A stretch of DNA of 64,000 bases. Origin: Galerina marginata (taxonomy: Eukaryota > Basidiomycota > Agaricomycetes > Agaricales > Galerinaceae). Made by a program: the position numbers and the translations under genes. Below the pieces are notes generated by a model that saw nothing but the letters and a program-made list of their open reading frames with translations, did not search any database and was not told the origin of the DNA. The DNA lies in the NCBI GenBank assembly GCA_023014335.1, contig JAECYW010000013.1, positions 620,001 to 684,000 of the forward strand. Direction: 5' to 3'. Shown here piece after piece: positions 1-13,500 of the stretch (positions are counted from its first letter, which is position 1; each line of letters opens with the position of its first letter).

Positions 1-796
1 GTCCTTCGGAGATGGTGTAGCTGTATGTTTTTCAGTTCTTCTGCGCCTCCACCACTGAATAGCATGCTAGCCCGATATACAAGCTGTCGCTAAAGGCCTT
101 GGTGGAGGGTGAAATTAATCGCTCCTAGCTGTTATAGAGAATGCTGATTACTCAAAAGTTATGCGTCTATCGGGGCTGTCTTGATGTCCCATAAAATTGC
201 GGATGGTATCCGTGATAATTCAGGTCTGTGGAAACATGGCCATACTTACCAGGCAAGCTGAATCGATTACGAATGTCGTCATATCCGTTTATCGCTTATC
301 GATAGGCTCACCCACTTGCCTGCGCTGCTTCCTTGGCTGTCCAAGACGTCATCGAAAAAGAAAATTTGCTTCAAAACATTCGTACCCAAGGAGAATATCT
401 TCGTAAGCATCATCCACTCTTGCAAAGGCCTCTGCTAAGGTTAAACCAGGTCAACTTCTGCAAGATGGTCTTGCTGGCCCAAATTCTCTGGCTGCACCAT
501 TTGTATTCGATATCCGGGGTGGCGGCGGCTTTTGGGCAGTCGAATTCGAAGTTGGTGACATGAGCTTTGGAGGCTCTTCACTTGCTATGCTCGTCCAAGC
601 GAAGGCTCTAGAAAACGGCCTGATTGTTATGGGCATGGTCGGCGGGGCCAACCTTGAAGGAACAAAAGGAGACCACATCATTTTCTCCCCTGCATACAAT
701 GTTACAAAAGAAGAGGTAAAGAAAATCGCTGAGATCTTTATTGGGAGTGTCGACGAGATCCTGAAAGAATATAATGTACAAAATAAAGCTAGGTAG
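1..796 (+). CDS. Class III (PLP) aminotransferase, C-terminal part, cut by window edge
   Basis: Only the C-terminal ~200 residues are present; the gene begins before the window. Exons read as 2-22, 71-108, 159-252, 306-402 and 450-796, with TAG at 794-796. The joined frame shows the PLP-lysine segment PDIQAVAKGLGGGYASIG, then HGHTYQAHPLACAAS and a small C-terminal domain with DIRGGGGFWAVEFEV, all typical of class III aminotransferases (ornithine, GABA, beta-alanine type omega-transaminases). Substrate cannot be told from this part. The intron at 253-305 appears to be a GC-AG intron: the donor is CAG|GCAAGC and no GT donor keeps the conserved YQAHPLA junction. About 210 bases separate it from the next gene on the same strand. 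Confidence 0.9.
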
Positions 797-1006
797 CCAC
801 AGAGATAATTATAATCGTCGGCTTGGAGGTCGGATCGCCAGAGATTGCACGCCACCTGCTTATATAAGGACCAAGGATTGCTTTAGGGCGTTTCGCGAAG
901 TCTGACCTGCTCTTGCTTTCCTCCACACACTCATCACACTCTCTGTGTCTCTAATTTCTGTCTTATACGCTCAGACTCAGGATCGATGGCTGGGTGCATG
1001 CACTAA

Positions 1007-4000
1007 ATGGATTTACGACCAATCCATCATTCAGAAGCCACAAGCAGCTCCAGTGCATCTACCACCCATCCGAGTCTCCCAGAAACATATTCGGCAACGA
1101 CATCAGAAACCAAACCGATACGCTCTAGTGCAAGAGTGAAAGCTGCGAAACACAAAGCCCAAGTAAAAGATCCCGAGTCCCCGAACCAAACTCAGGAACC
1201 TGGAACATCATCGACACATCCCTCTGAATCTATCAGTACACGTAATACTCGCGCGAGCTCAGTCAAAGGCGTTCGCTCTCGTGAAGGCAACTTCGGAAAG
1301 GGGAAGGCTAAGGAAGTGCCACAAGAGCCGGCTACACGAAGCAATAAACGGTAAGCGCCAATGTGACTCCGCCGCATTTCCGCAGGGGCTGATATCACTT
1401 TTACTATGTACAGTCAGCGTCGTAATCCTACATCTACAACCACTTCTCTTACAATAAACGAACCAGTTCGTGACCCCAAAGGCAAGAAACGTGCTGCCCC
1501 AGAAACCGACGACGAAGAAATAGCAGGTCCCTCTACGAAGCGCACCAAAACTTCGGCATACTCACTTAGATCTACCTCATCATCCGCCCACACCCTTGAA
1601 ATGCCCCGCAAATCGCGGTTCGTCGTTTTAATTGCTTTCTGAATTTCGCTGACCTCCCCAACAGAACATCCGCTTCGAAAGGCAAGGCTGCTTTGAAGTC
1701 AAAGATGGCAGTCGCTAGTTCATCTCGCATCGAAAGTGAAGATGTCGAAATGATGGATGCCGATTACACAAATACCAAACAAGAGAACACCTCTGACATC
1801 GACGAACCCGTAGAAGAGAAATCTGGCGTAGACGCCCAACGTAAGGAGGATGACAATCCCAAGGAAGGCGAGAAAGGAGCCGCTGAAGAAGAGGTGAAAG
1901 ATGAAGATGAGGACGATGAGGACGAGGACGAGGATGAAGAAGTTGGGCAAGGGGACGAAGGCAGGATGTCATCAAGCGGTGCGGGACCCATTCCAGGCGG
2001 CATGGACGAGGCGACAGCTCTGGCGATATTCGGTGATTATCGTCAGTTTGGATCATACATGATGTCGCTTTCGTCGCGTCTGAAAACTATGCTAAATAAC
2101 ATCAAAACGACTGCCGACCCGACTACCAGGCTGCTCACTCTTCAGGAGCTGAGTGAACTGTTAAGTATCAGCACTGAGGATACTTTGGCTGGTTCCTTCC
2201 AGGTTGAACAGTTCGTCAGGGAGTTGGTCAAGATTCTAGGTGGTCGTGGAGCAGACGAAGATGAGGACGAAGACGAGGAACCGGCGGAACGCGATGAAGA
2301 CGCTGCTCTTGCTGCTGCCCTTGCGATGAGTTCAGGAAGCACTTACCAAGGGGACGACAACCTTGAAGCACAGGTTCTAGCGTGCAGATGCTTAGCAAAC
2401 CTCATGGAAGCTCTTCCAGGCGTGGCGCATACTGTCGTTTATCACGGTGCAATCCCGGTTCTCTGCAGCAAATTGATTGAGATATCGTACATTGATCTGG
2501 CAGAACAGACTCTCAGTGTAAGCATCCGTATTGTCATCGCCGTGATGATTGATAGTTCTCATACAATATATAGACCATGGAAAAAATATCGGAAGAATTT
2601 CCGAGCTCCATTGTTCGTGAAGGGGGTTTAGCGGCCTTGCTCAATTATCTAGACTTTTTTTCCATTGCAGTTCAGAGGACCGCACTGCAAGCGGCGTCAA
2701 ATTGCTGTCGAAATGTATCTCCTGAGCATTTCCCCATGATTCGTGGGGTATGGCCTATCATCCGAAACTGTCTTGCTTACTCGGACCAACGTTTGGTGGA
2801 ATATGCCTGTCTATCGGTTATCCGAGTCGTCGATTCCTACCATCGTTCCTCTATCGAGAACTTGGAATCCTTGATGGATACAGATCTCATTCGTGCAGTC
2901 AACCAACTTCTTCTTCCTGCAGGTGGTTCGCCTTTGATTGCCTCCAACACTTACACCTTACTTCTTCGAGCGCTGGCCACCTCTGCCAGGGCAAGCGCAA
3001 AGATTACTGTCACCCTCCTGGAAGCGGATATTGTTGATACTTTGTATCAAATACTAACGGGCGTCCTGCCGTCTGCTTCTGCAAGTCATTCTGATCAAGG
3101 AGATGCTGCCAGCGGACAAGGTCTGGGAGGTGGTCTTGCTGATATGACTGTCATGGAGAACCTAGCGCATCGGCCCAAGGAACAGGTGGAAGAAGCTCTT
3201 GGCCTTATTTCCGAGTTGCTCCCGCCATTGCCCAAAGGTGTGTTCTTCCTTTATGATACATGTCTAGGTTATTTTAACATTGATTAGATGGTGTGTTCGA
3301 CCACAAGGCTTATACCGAAAAGTCATTGGTCAGAATGGTAAAAGCAAAGGCAAAGGCAGACCGAGCTGCAGCTCGCTTACTTGCACAAGGGCAGGCCAAC
3401 GGCGTGGCTCCTCCCGTAGCACCATCACCCATAATGGTATCTGGGCCACCCATAGATAACGCTTCACCTGCTGCAGGATCTGTTGATATGCCTTCCCAAG
3501 AATCCGAGGAAAATGCAGAAGCCTCTGCTGCTCTTCCGAGCTTCGAAGCTATGCCCGACCGAACGGATATGTTGAGGTTAAAATCAGCTGTGGTGGGAAG
3601 ATTTATGCAACTCCTGGTTCCCATCCTCGTTGATGTTTATGCTGCGAGCGTCATCACCCCAGTCAGGATCAAAACATTAACAGGATTGCTCAAGGCGGTC
3701 AGCTTCTTAGACTCAGATGGCTTGAAGCCTGTTTTGATGGTACATTTTTTTTTGAACCGTATCCCTATCGCGCCTCTGACACATATTTTTCGCCTAGTAT
3801 GTTCCTGTGGCGAGCTTCGCGTCATCTATACTGTCGTCCAAAGACCACTCTTCCCTGGTCATCGGGGCCCTTCAGCTTGTGGATTTACTTCTGGGAAAGT
3901 TGCCATCACTTTACAAACCAACTTTCCACAGGGAAGGCGTGTTTCACGAGATAGAGACACTTGGCGAGCGAGCACTCACCTCGTCCAAAATTAAAGAGAA

Positions 4001-7000
4001 AGAGCCGTCGGAAGCAAGTGAAGAGGGTGCTTCAACTAACCCTCCAGTAGTCATACCTGGGTTCAAGAAGCTTTCGTCGATCTCGCTGGACCCTGAAGAT
4101 GCCGTCACATTAAGGGCTCGTGTCATACAATTCAAATACCTTGCAGACAAGGGTGATGTAGGTGAAAATGGGGCTTTCGAGAATCTAAGGAGTGTTGTCG
4201 AGAAAATCTCAGCTCCCAATTCCTCCGACCAGGAGTATTCTCAGGCGTTATCCGAACTCGCAGACCTATTTGCTTCCCCCCATACCTCTGTGTCTAGTTT
4301 TGAATTGCTTCAAAGTGGCGTCGTCGATAGTCTCCTTATGTTTGCCACCGACGAGAATCGTGCTGGTACGCTATATGCCTCGCACTGTTTCTTGATTGTC
4401 CTGATGTGCATCTTTCTTTAGTCGGTCTCCAAAGGCGAAAAGAGATACTCCTAGACGCGTTTTCGAGCCGTAAAATCAAGAACCTTAACCCAAGCCAAAC
4501 GCCGTTTGCAACACTTGTCAAGAAATTGCAAGAAAGTTTTACAAGGATGGAGTCATTTGAAGTCATTACTGTTGCACAAAACAGTGACGGTAAGACCGCA
4601 TTCTTATTTGTTGAAAAATAATTGACATCGCTGCAGAATCCAAACGAAGTTCTCCATCACTCCTTGCTCGTCAATTGCGATTGCGACTTGTCGCTGGAGA
4701 TGATTCCGACATCCCAAGAAATCTTCATAATATTGTTGTATCAATTCATGCGATTGCGACTTTCCAGGCTCTTCACGATTATCTCCGTCCTCGCGTCGCT
4801 GGGCTTCTGAGCAGTGGGTCTCGCTTATCTGGCATGTTCGCGGCCCTGGCCGCGTCAGGCCTTGTGGGTTCAACATCAAAACCCCCAGGCGGCGATGACA
4901 CGCCCGTCCCACCAAGGTCCAATGCACCAGCAGAATCGAGTTCTGCTGCATCTGCATCATCAGCACCCGTCGTCCAGCGTCGTCGTAGTCAACGGTTGGC
5001 TAAACAAGGGGTGGCGTCATCTTCATCTGATAATGTAACCACGGCAATGGAAGAAGGCGATTCTTCTGCAAGTGCAATCCCTTCACTTTCTGGACCTCAA
5101 TCTTTGGAAACTCCTGTAAACACATCTGCTGTCGCTGAGCCAACGCCAAGCGATACGGTTGTAGATGACGAACTGCAAGCTGATTTCACGGACGATGAAG
5201 AAATCGATGCCGAGGTATTCGAGGATGACGTTGATCCCGACAATCCGGTATCCGAAAAGACGATAACTTTGTCAGTTGTTGAAGGTCTGTCCTTACCTAC
5301 CTCTTTATCTCTCCATCATATTAAAACTATTTAGTAGACGGCAGTAAGGTTGAGGCTCAAACGCCAGATGGCACCAGAGTCGCAACTCCTAACGGTGCCA
5401 AGGAAGGTTTGCTAGCGATGGCCCGAAACTCGTTATCGACTCGCGGCTCCTATGCAGCTGCTCTGAAAGCCAAACCCACAGACTGGCATCTCGAATTTTC
5501 GATGGACGACCACATCCTGCCATTGGACCTGACAATCTATGGGGCGATTCATCAACACGAAATGAGAAAGAAAACAGGGGCCACTCCTTTTAGCATGATC
5601 TGGCAAGGTGTCTACACGATCAAGTTTAAGAAGATCTCTGGACCTGCTCCAGGACCTGAAGGTGTGCCATGTCGTTTCGGGTATTTATAAAACAGCACTG
5701 AAGGACTGTGTAAAGCTCGGGTGGATAATTCTGATACAGTGAACAAGAACAGGTCACCCAGTCCTACGCTGTCATCTCTTCCAGAAGATGCACCTCATGC
5801 CAAAATTCTTCGTCTCCTCCGCGTGCTTTCCCATCTCAACACCTTTGAAGCGGAACGGGTAGCCTTCCCTGGCGACAAAAGGAATCTCCAAGATTCGGTC
5901 TTTGTCAATAACAAACTCACAGCTAAGCTCACGCGACAGCTGGAAGAACCTATGATTGTTGCCAGGTCTGTTTTTGTTGCCCATGAAATAGCTGTTACTT
6001 ACCCCCTCGTATTACTATAATTTAGTTCATGCCTCCCTGATTGGGCGTTGGACCTCCCACAGCATTTTCCGTTCTTATTCCCTTTTGCGACCCGTTACAA
6101 CTTCCTGCAATCTACCTCATTTGGGTACGCCCGTTTAATCTTGAAATGGCAAAGTCAGCAAACTAGGGGGCAAGACACTTCGAGGCGCGATGATGGAATC
6201 GGTTTCCTCGGACGGCTGCAGCGGCAGAAGGTCCGAATTTCCAGGAAACATATACTCGAGTCTGCTGTGAAGGTGTTTGAGCTATATGGGTCATCGTCGT
6301 CAATACTTGAGGTGGAATATTTCGAAGAAGTGGGAACTGGGTTGGGACCGACCTTAGAGTTTTATTCCCTAGTATCAAAGGAATTTGCTAGGAAAGACTT
6401 GAAACTCTGGAGAGATGCAGATTCATCTGGGCCTGGTGTATATGTCGATCACCCCAATGGTCTCTATCCAGCCCCTATAAGTAGGGAAGACATCTTAAAC
6501 GATGGTGGACAGTGAGCATTCATTTCCCTTTCAAATCAACACTTGTCTCAAACCTTTATCTCTAGAAAACGGACGCATATCCTACGAGTTATCGGCCAGT
6601 TTGTTGCAAAAGCGATGCTTGATTCACGAATCATCGATTTGTCCTTCAACAAGATCTTCTTGAAACTGGTCCTGGGAGAGGACGTCCCACTCACAATTGC
6701 GACACTGAGAGTGGGAATATAATTCCTTGTCTTGTTGAATCTTTACTCAAGCTTTACCCATTCATTAGCTCGTCGACGTTGACCTTGCAAACTCTCTCGC
6801 CCAGGTTCAGAGCTTAGCCACTAATAATAGTTCACCTAAGGACAAAGTAGGCCATCATACAGATTGGACCGTTGCCTTGGCAGCTTATTTTGCTCTAGCT
6901 TGCACAGAAAGTGGCCATGATTGAACGTGTTAATATCGAAGACCTTGCGTTAGACTTTACAATTCCCGGATATGACATCGAACTAAGGGTACGCTCGGAC

Positions 7001-7701
7001 ACAATTTTTCTATATTTCTGACCCGTAATTCTTTAACAGACCAATGGAAGAGATATCCCAGTAACATCTGAGAATGTCAACGAATATGTCACTGAAGTTT
7101 TGGATGCCATTCTTGGAAAGGGGGCTGTCGTTCAAGCAAAGGCCTTCAGGGATGGCTTCTCCAAAGTTTTCCCAATTGCCGACCTCCGTGCCTTCTCTTC
7201 AGACGAATTAGTCATGCTCTTCGGAAATTCGGAGGAGGACTGGGCCACTGAGAGTAAGTCTCGCTCTCTCGCTGTTTCTATCTTTATAGTGATGTTGTGT
7301 AATAGCTCTCTCTGAGGCCTTGAAAGCGGATCACGGGTTTAATGTAGAAAGCAAGGCAATACGCGACCTCATCGACATCATGTCAGAATACGATCCATCC
7401 ACTCGCCGTGCATATCTGCAATTTATCACGGGTAGTCCGAAGCTTCCGATTGGCGGTGAGTGTTATGAAGCCGAGGCTCGATGTTGGTTGACTTGGGTTG
7501 TTAGGTTTCCGAGGGTTAAACCCTCCTCTTACGGTTGTTCGGAAACCTCACGAAGCACCTCTAACTGCGGACGACTATCTACCAAGCGTCATGACTTGTG
7601 TCAACTACTTGAAGCTTCCAGAGTATAGCTCCAAGCGAGTAATGAAGGAGAAACTCCAAACTGCAATGCTGGAAGGAGTTGGGAGTTTCCATCTATCATG
7701 A
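1007..7701 (+). CDS. UFD4: HECT-type E3 ubiquitin ligase, UFD4/TRIP12 family
   Basis: Seventeen exons: 1007-1350, 1414-1617, 1665-2517, 2574-3237, 3288-3739, 3798-4365, 4422-4589, 4637-5284, 5335-5661, 5716-5965, 6026-6511, 6566-6710, 6769-6846, 6908-6988, 7040-7253, 7306-7455, 7505-7701. They sum to 5829 nt, a closed frame of 1942 residues. The N-terminus (to about residue 230) is Ser/Thr/Lys-rich with a long Asp/Glu run, then armadillo-like repeats (about 260-700), a second acidic linker (about 1000-1110), and a C-terminal HECT domain of roughly 350 residues. The catalytic cysteine is the C of [12 protein letters not shown], near residue 1909; the protein ends GVGSFHLS. Family knowledge: UFD4/TRIP12 ligases build ubiquitin chains on ubiquitin-fusion and N-degron substrates in nucleus and cytoplasm. 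Acceptors of exons 9 and 10 have in-frame alternatives. Start is the first ATG after an in-frame stop. Confidence 0.95.
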
Positions 7702-9845
7702 TGCCCTCGTTTTTTGCAGTCCCTTTTGTCTATTTTAGAACTTGCTCAGGATAGTCTAAAACGTTAATTTTACACCACTGCTGCTCGGTTACATGTGAGC
7801 AATTTGTGATTAGGTCTGTTATCTAACTGAATTCCAGCCCCTCTCACTGCCTCTTGGTTTCACGCTTATTTGAGTAGGCTGCTCAAGTTATCCTGAAATC
7901 TGAATTGGCCCTCTCTGGTACTAATAGCACCAAGAAACTCGAAGGGCAGAATCATTGACCTGTACCGAAACTACTACTACCGATTAAAAGTACACAACGG
8001 ATTCCCTAAGCCTGGGAGGTTCCAAGGTCCTAACTGAGCTTGTTGGGAAGAAGCATGGGCTAGTATCACCCTCAACGATGAAGTTTTAAAAGTACTCAAG
8101 TACTCGCAACCCAACGTTAACGTACATCTTTCATAGAGTACATCGAGGCTGCAGTTAGCTTTACTCAGAAATACCATCCCATTCCTGCGAACAAGGTTTA
8201 TACCCCTACGGAAGCCCTGAGGCTGCAGTGGACAAAGTGAGTATTGATTCAGATTACCTACATTCCACAATCAATCTATGCTAATTTTTTTTAATCATGA
8301 GGTCACGGGCCCTTCTCATGATTAATCAACCACACCATCGAGAATCGTTTTAGCTGCACTACTCGGGAGAACGAACCTTTGGTAGCGTCTAAGAGGCAAA
8401 AAAGATGCGTACAAGGTCGCAAACGAGAATCAGTAAAATTCGTAGGGTTAGGAGGTCGATGGTGCCTTGAGTGACAGAACAACGCGGTCTGTGAAAAGAA
8501 ATGAAGACTGGAAGGCCATGTACTTCAATCTCGAAAGGAGGCTCAGACAGGTAGGAGGTTAGATGTTTGCTGATAAACCACCTGCACCCCACTGCCCTGG
8601 TGATGTCTTTCAAGGTGTCTGACCACCTTCATACCCTATAGGTAACTTGAATATTATTTGGATAAAAGGATTAACTTTATTTGGGAGTGAATGGACATGG
8701 ACTCGACGGCGAAATAGCCATATAAAGAAGATGTCGAGGTTATGGATTGAACTGTTGTCCAAAAATGGAGAGTGAGATGTTACTTCGGCCAAAAGTCGCG
8801 GGTTTACAAGAAGCATAGGAAGGATGTTGAAAGGGTTGCAATTCAGCAGTCATAGTGTTGACTGGTAGCATTGTGCGGTTGAGGTGTTGTGGTAGGCACT
8901 TTTGGTTAGGCAGTATGCGATGGCCTCAGATCCTCGTCCAACATTCCTATAACAATCACATTCGCGGTTTTCGAGATTTTGCAGGAGTTGCGTCTTAACA
9001 AGCTGCTGGGCCACCTCGACGTCGGACCGGAGTTGTCGCTACTGGAATAGCCGTCGAAGACACAAAAGTCTTTAAGTTGCCCGAGGAGGTCCTTTGAGCA
9101 GTTTGACACAATGTTCTTCTTGTTGTCGTAGGCTCCAGGATCCTTGACAGAGTCACACTTCACGGGTGTGGGCCATTGCGAAGCAAGGCATGAACGAGCG
9201 GCAGTCTGCATAGGCCATCAACGAATCCACTTAACGAGTCGTGTTCAACCCGAAACGTGTTCCAATCACCATTACTTTTACCAAGTTTTGTCGTAAACTC
9301 GTGAGAGATCCCACATTAATCCGCGCTTGCGCATGCGCAGAATCCGCATTAATATTGACCGTGCATCCTCTCAAGCCTGGGGACGTGAGCCCAGGCATTC
9401 CTCAAGTGAAGGTAGGTCCTGGCAGGAGACCTTATAATAACAGATCGATTGAAATCTGTTTATGGTCTGTATAGAAAACTAGCTGGAGACTGGGGTGGGG
9501 GCCGGCGAATGACTGTACTCTTGGCGTTGACGCGTACTTTGATTCGTGACGCACAGAATTTGTTTCCCTAGTCCAGAGCTCCCCTTCACAAGGTTTAGCT
9601 ACCCTTTCCAAGGCCGCCCATATCCTAAGAGGAGCAGCTCCAGCTGTCGTCGACGTCGGATTGAGCTGTGATGGGCGTAACAAAAAGTGGAGAGAATAGT
9701 GAGGAAGCGAGGTGGTTGAAAGCAGCGATGAGAATGAGTCTGTGGAGGCTTGATGGTCACATGCTACTGCTGAGTAAGCGCCATTGGCGAGTCGAAGGGC
9801 GCGAGGCCGTTGAACGTTTAACTTCAAGCCTCTTTGCCTGTAACC
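7702..9845. other. Intergenic stretch, no supported gene
   Basis: No convincing coding exon was found. A 101-codon minus-strand ORF at 8906-9211 has six cysteines but no signal peptide, recognisable domain or supporting exons. Smaller ORFs at 7977-8816 (minus) and 9241-9860 (both strands) look random. The right end must hold the promoter of the gene at 9846. Confidence 0.5.
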
Positions 9846-10448
9846 ATGTCGAAACACCACCCTGGTAAGCTTCCTGGGTTAAATCCTAATTAATCCCTTG
9901 AAGTTCACCATCCCCCTCAGATTTGATTATGTGCCGGAGGCAACCTGGCATAGGTAAATGGTTATTACACCCAACTGTAAGCTTAAATTCAAATGTGACT
10001 GTAGCGATTGGCCGCCTATGCGAAAAATGCGATGGTAAATGGTATGTGAGCTTTTTTCCATTCAGTATAAACTGGTTCCCAACCCTTCCATCAAGCCCAG
10101 TGTGCGACTCCTATGTGAGGCCGGAAACCTTGGTTAGGATTTGCGACGAGTGCAATTTCGGTACATACGGTGGTCGGTGTATCATCTGTGGGGCACCTGG
10201 TATGTTTTCAGCTTTCTGTATCATCCCAAGAAATACCAACAGCGGACATTAGGCATATCAGACGCCTATTATTGTGCCGAATGTACAAGGTTAGAGAAAG
10301 ACCGGGACGGCTGTCCTAAAATCGTGAATCTTGGAGCAAGTCGAACAGATCTATTCTATGAAAGACGCCGCCTAGGTATGTCCTTTTCGATGGGCATCAT
10401 AGACGCCATTCATTCGTTCACTTTCTTTCAGGTTTCAAGAAAGGGTAG
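9846..10448 (+). CDS. RDS3: Rds3 / PHF5A, PHD-finger-like U2 snRNP (SF3b) subunit
   Basis: Six small exons: 9846-9864, 9921-9953, 10005-10041, 10096-10199, 10253-10375, 10432-10448. They give 333 nt, a 110-residue protein, the usual length of this highly conserved family. The joined protein starts [18 protein letters not shown] and carries the zinc-binding cysteine pairs CEKC, CDGKCPVC, CDEC, CIIC and CAEC of the knotted zinc fold, ending YERRRLGFKKG. Family knowledge: Rds3/PHF5A sits in the SF3b complex of U2 snRNP and helps recognise the branch-point adenosine. The fourth exon uses the AG at 10094-10095 rather than the one five bases later; only the first keeps the frame and the conserved KCPVCDSYV. 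It is tail to tail with the next gene, with about 80 bases between stop codons. Confidence 0.96.
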
Positions 10449-10527
10449 ACAACAGGACATTGCATTTATACAGTTTTTTTCATTAAAAGGTAGATGGATT
10501 GATGGTACAAATGTATATATATATATT

Positions 10528-13500
10528 TCAGCGATAAACAGGATAGGAAATAACAGGCGGACTTCCAGCGGGATTGTCTAGATTGGCAAAGTTCCTGTTG
10601 GTAAAGAGTCAGCCAATGTTCCTGGATAGAAAAGGTTTTATGCTTACTTGAATAGTTGCATGTCGACCTTGTACCAGAATTCAGACAGATTCGCGGAAGC
10701 AATCGAAATCGAGCACTCACGGGTGATTTGAACACGAGGAAAACATGGGTATCGTCGTGTGTGTCGACTTCTTCGCATGCGTCGCATAAGTCAACTGCAC
10801 AATAGGCGCACCGGAACCATTCTCCTTCAATGCAAGTCATGCATCGATCGCAAATGGCCGACGAATGAACAAGCGATCCGAGATAAGCTTACAGAAAAAT
10901 ATGTCAGTTGGAACTAAAGTCACAGCTGAGGAAAATAACCTTTCGGGTCATTAGTTTTGGGAGCCGTTGGTGCAGGTCCAGCTGGAATCTTATACCTAAA
11001 GGCGCGGTCAAAATAAGTCGTATGCGACTTTGCAACGCTTACAAAGGAGGAAGCATTGGAAAAGGGGACTCCAGCTGTTGGTAAACTGGTCGCGGTAGTT
11101 TGAAGAAGATGTGCATTGGGTCATGGATGAGGTAGGATCGAGCTTCACAGCTAGAACACTGAAAGGCATCGGATGTCACCAAAGGTCAGTCGCAAAATTA
11201 TGTACATACCAAACTGTATCCAGAAGGTTTTGAAGGACAATGTGCGCATTGGTATCTGGTACCGATAATCAACTGTGGAATAACCAATTAATAGTTGTAA
11301 GGAAGGAGGTAGATGTCACGTACATGTCCACAGCCGTTGCAGAAAAGGCGGTGGTCTCGAGGGGAATGCGATAAACCGTCCCTTGTTCCAGACCCAATCA
11401 AAGTGTGGGCATATGAAGATATTTCTGATTCTGCCTTGGACCTTGGGAGGGAGAAGCCCACACTGGCAGCATCTCTTGCCGTCCACAAGTCCACTGCACG
11501 CCGACTGGCGTTTTGAAGCTATTATAAAATATCAGCCGTCATACCAAGCTGCTGATCGATAGTGGCTTGACCTCTGTAGTCTCCAATGGGTATGGAATCT
11601 AAAAAAAGATAGTCAATTTACTGTGAACAGACCATTATACTGGCGAAGTACCTTGATCAAGATGTGTGAAGAGTTGTGCCCGCCGTCGGCGGAATCCAAA
11701 TTTCCGGGAAGACCGACAGATTCGCAATTAGAGCAGATATCAACAGAGTCACATATCGCACAGTGGAATCTTGCCCCGACAATATCAAGCAGGCAACTAC
11801 GATGTTCTATGAGTCAAAGAAGAGCAAAGGCCGACATGCACTTACTGCGCGCATTTGACTCCAGGGTGCTTGAGAGCTTTTGGAAAGTCAGCTGTCAAAA
11901 CCAATCGTTACGGTGTGAAAACCTCACATAATTCTTCGTGTGGGTCAGGCAATGCGCTAGGATGAAAATCGGAAGCTCCTGAAACTTCCGCAGGTTTATC
12001 AGGAACAATGAGGAATGCGTGCGAAGGGTGTAGTTCATGTACTTGGCTTTAAATTAATCAGCTAACTAACCAGACATATCATTCTTAGATCGACGAACCT
12101 GTAACAAGCTCGACAGAGGTGCATCTTCGAACAAGAAGCACATTTATACCGCTTTCTTTCTGTAACAGCTGTGCATGTCGAACATTGTGATATCTGCGCC
12201 TCGTCTAGAACTGAATTCAATTTTTGTTAGTAGGTCAAGGTTGGGATATGACACTGCAGTAATAGCTGATAATACATACCAACATCTTCCCAACCTAGAT
12301 GACCCCAGACTTTCTCTTGATAAGCATGACGCAATTGGCCTTTCTTCGGCGCCGCGCGTCTCCACTGCAGTGCCCTTTGCGGATCATCATGCGACGGGGA
12401 CATGTTGTTGAACCCGGGGGATGACCCTGGAGCTGCCAAGCCTGCTTCGATTGCGTGATGGATTCCAACAGACTCCAAACACGCTGAACAAAGTTCATAT
12501 CCCATAGAATGTTGGGAGGAGGGTGAAGATGGCGCATTCATATGTGTTCTGGATGCAAACGTAGAATGAAGGGAAGGCAGAGAAGCTGAGGGTATAGATG
12601 GTAAAGGTTTGTAGCGTTGTGAGTCGTGTAGAGATTCCGAACTTCCGATATATGTCTGTGACGAGCTTGAGTTGGGACTGGAAAATACCCTATGGGTTTC
12701 AGGCGGGTAAGTATATGCGCTGACTGGTGAAGAATTTGGCTCTTTGTCTTTTCCCTTCTCCCACCCACTGCTTCCCACAGGAGCCTTTTCTCCACACGTA
12801 GAGCACACGTATCTGATGGCATCCAATAGGAGACCGCAATTGGAGCAGTCCGTAAGAATTTCTCGTGCTGGTCCCGGAACTGGTAAGAATGGGAAGAGGT
12901 CCTTGTCAATAACTTCAGGAAAGCCGCCATGCATTTCTTCCTGGATCGACAAAGATCGTAGATCAGAATGGTTTGATCTTCGATTTTCAGCTGATTCGAT
13001 TCTTTGCGCTGCAAGCCAATTGAGCTGCATCGAAGTAGGCCGAGGACCACGCACAACTTCTTGGACGTACGCATCGGCTTCTGCGTTGCCGTTTTGTCCA
13101 TCGTCGTCTGATTCTTGAAACTGAGACGACGAGCCCGACGTATATGTGTAGTAGTATTTGCCACGAGGATCCCTCTCTAGAGCGAGATCGCCGCCCAAGG
13201 AATCTCCACCCAGGGCATCGTCTTGAGAGTTCAATGAAAGAGAAAACCCGTCGGAATCAGACGGTTCGGGCAACGCGCCTAACATTGACCGAATCGCTCG
13301 TTGGTTCTGATCTCGCAACCAAGCGGCTCCACGTTCACTCGCTGCCAATGAATCAAAGTCCACGCTAGATGAATCATCTCGCAAAGTTTCCGATAGCTTA
13401 AGCCGCTCGAATACTGCCGAAGGGTCCGCTGGGTATCTTTCCGCCGCGGCAGTGAGCTCGTTATTGGCTGAACTTTGATAACCGCGCTGAGAGCCCACAT

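Noticed and set aside
8906..9211. 101-codon minus-strand ORF with six cysteines, considered as a small secreted protein
   Set aside because: No signal peptide, no splice partners and no recognised cysteine pattern; kept only as a remark in the intergenic entry.
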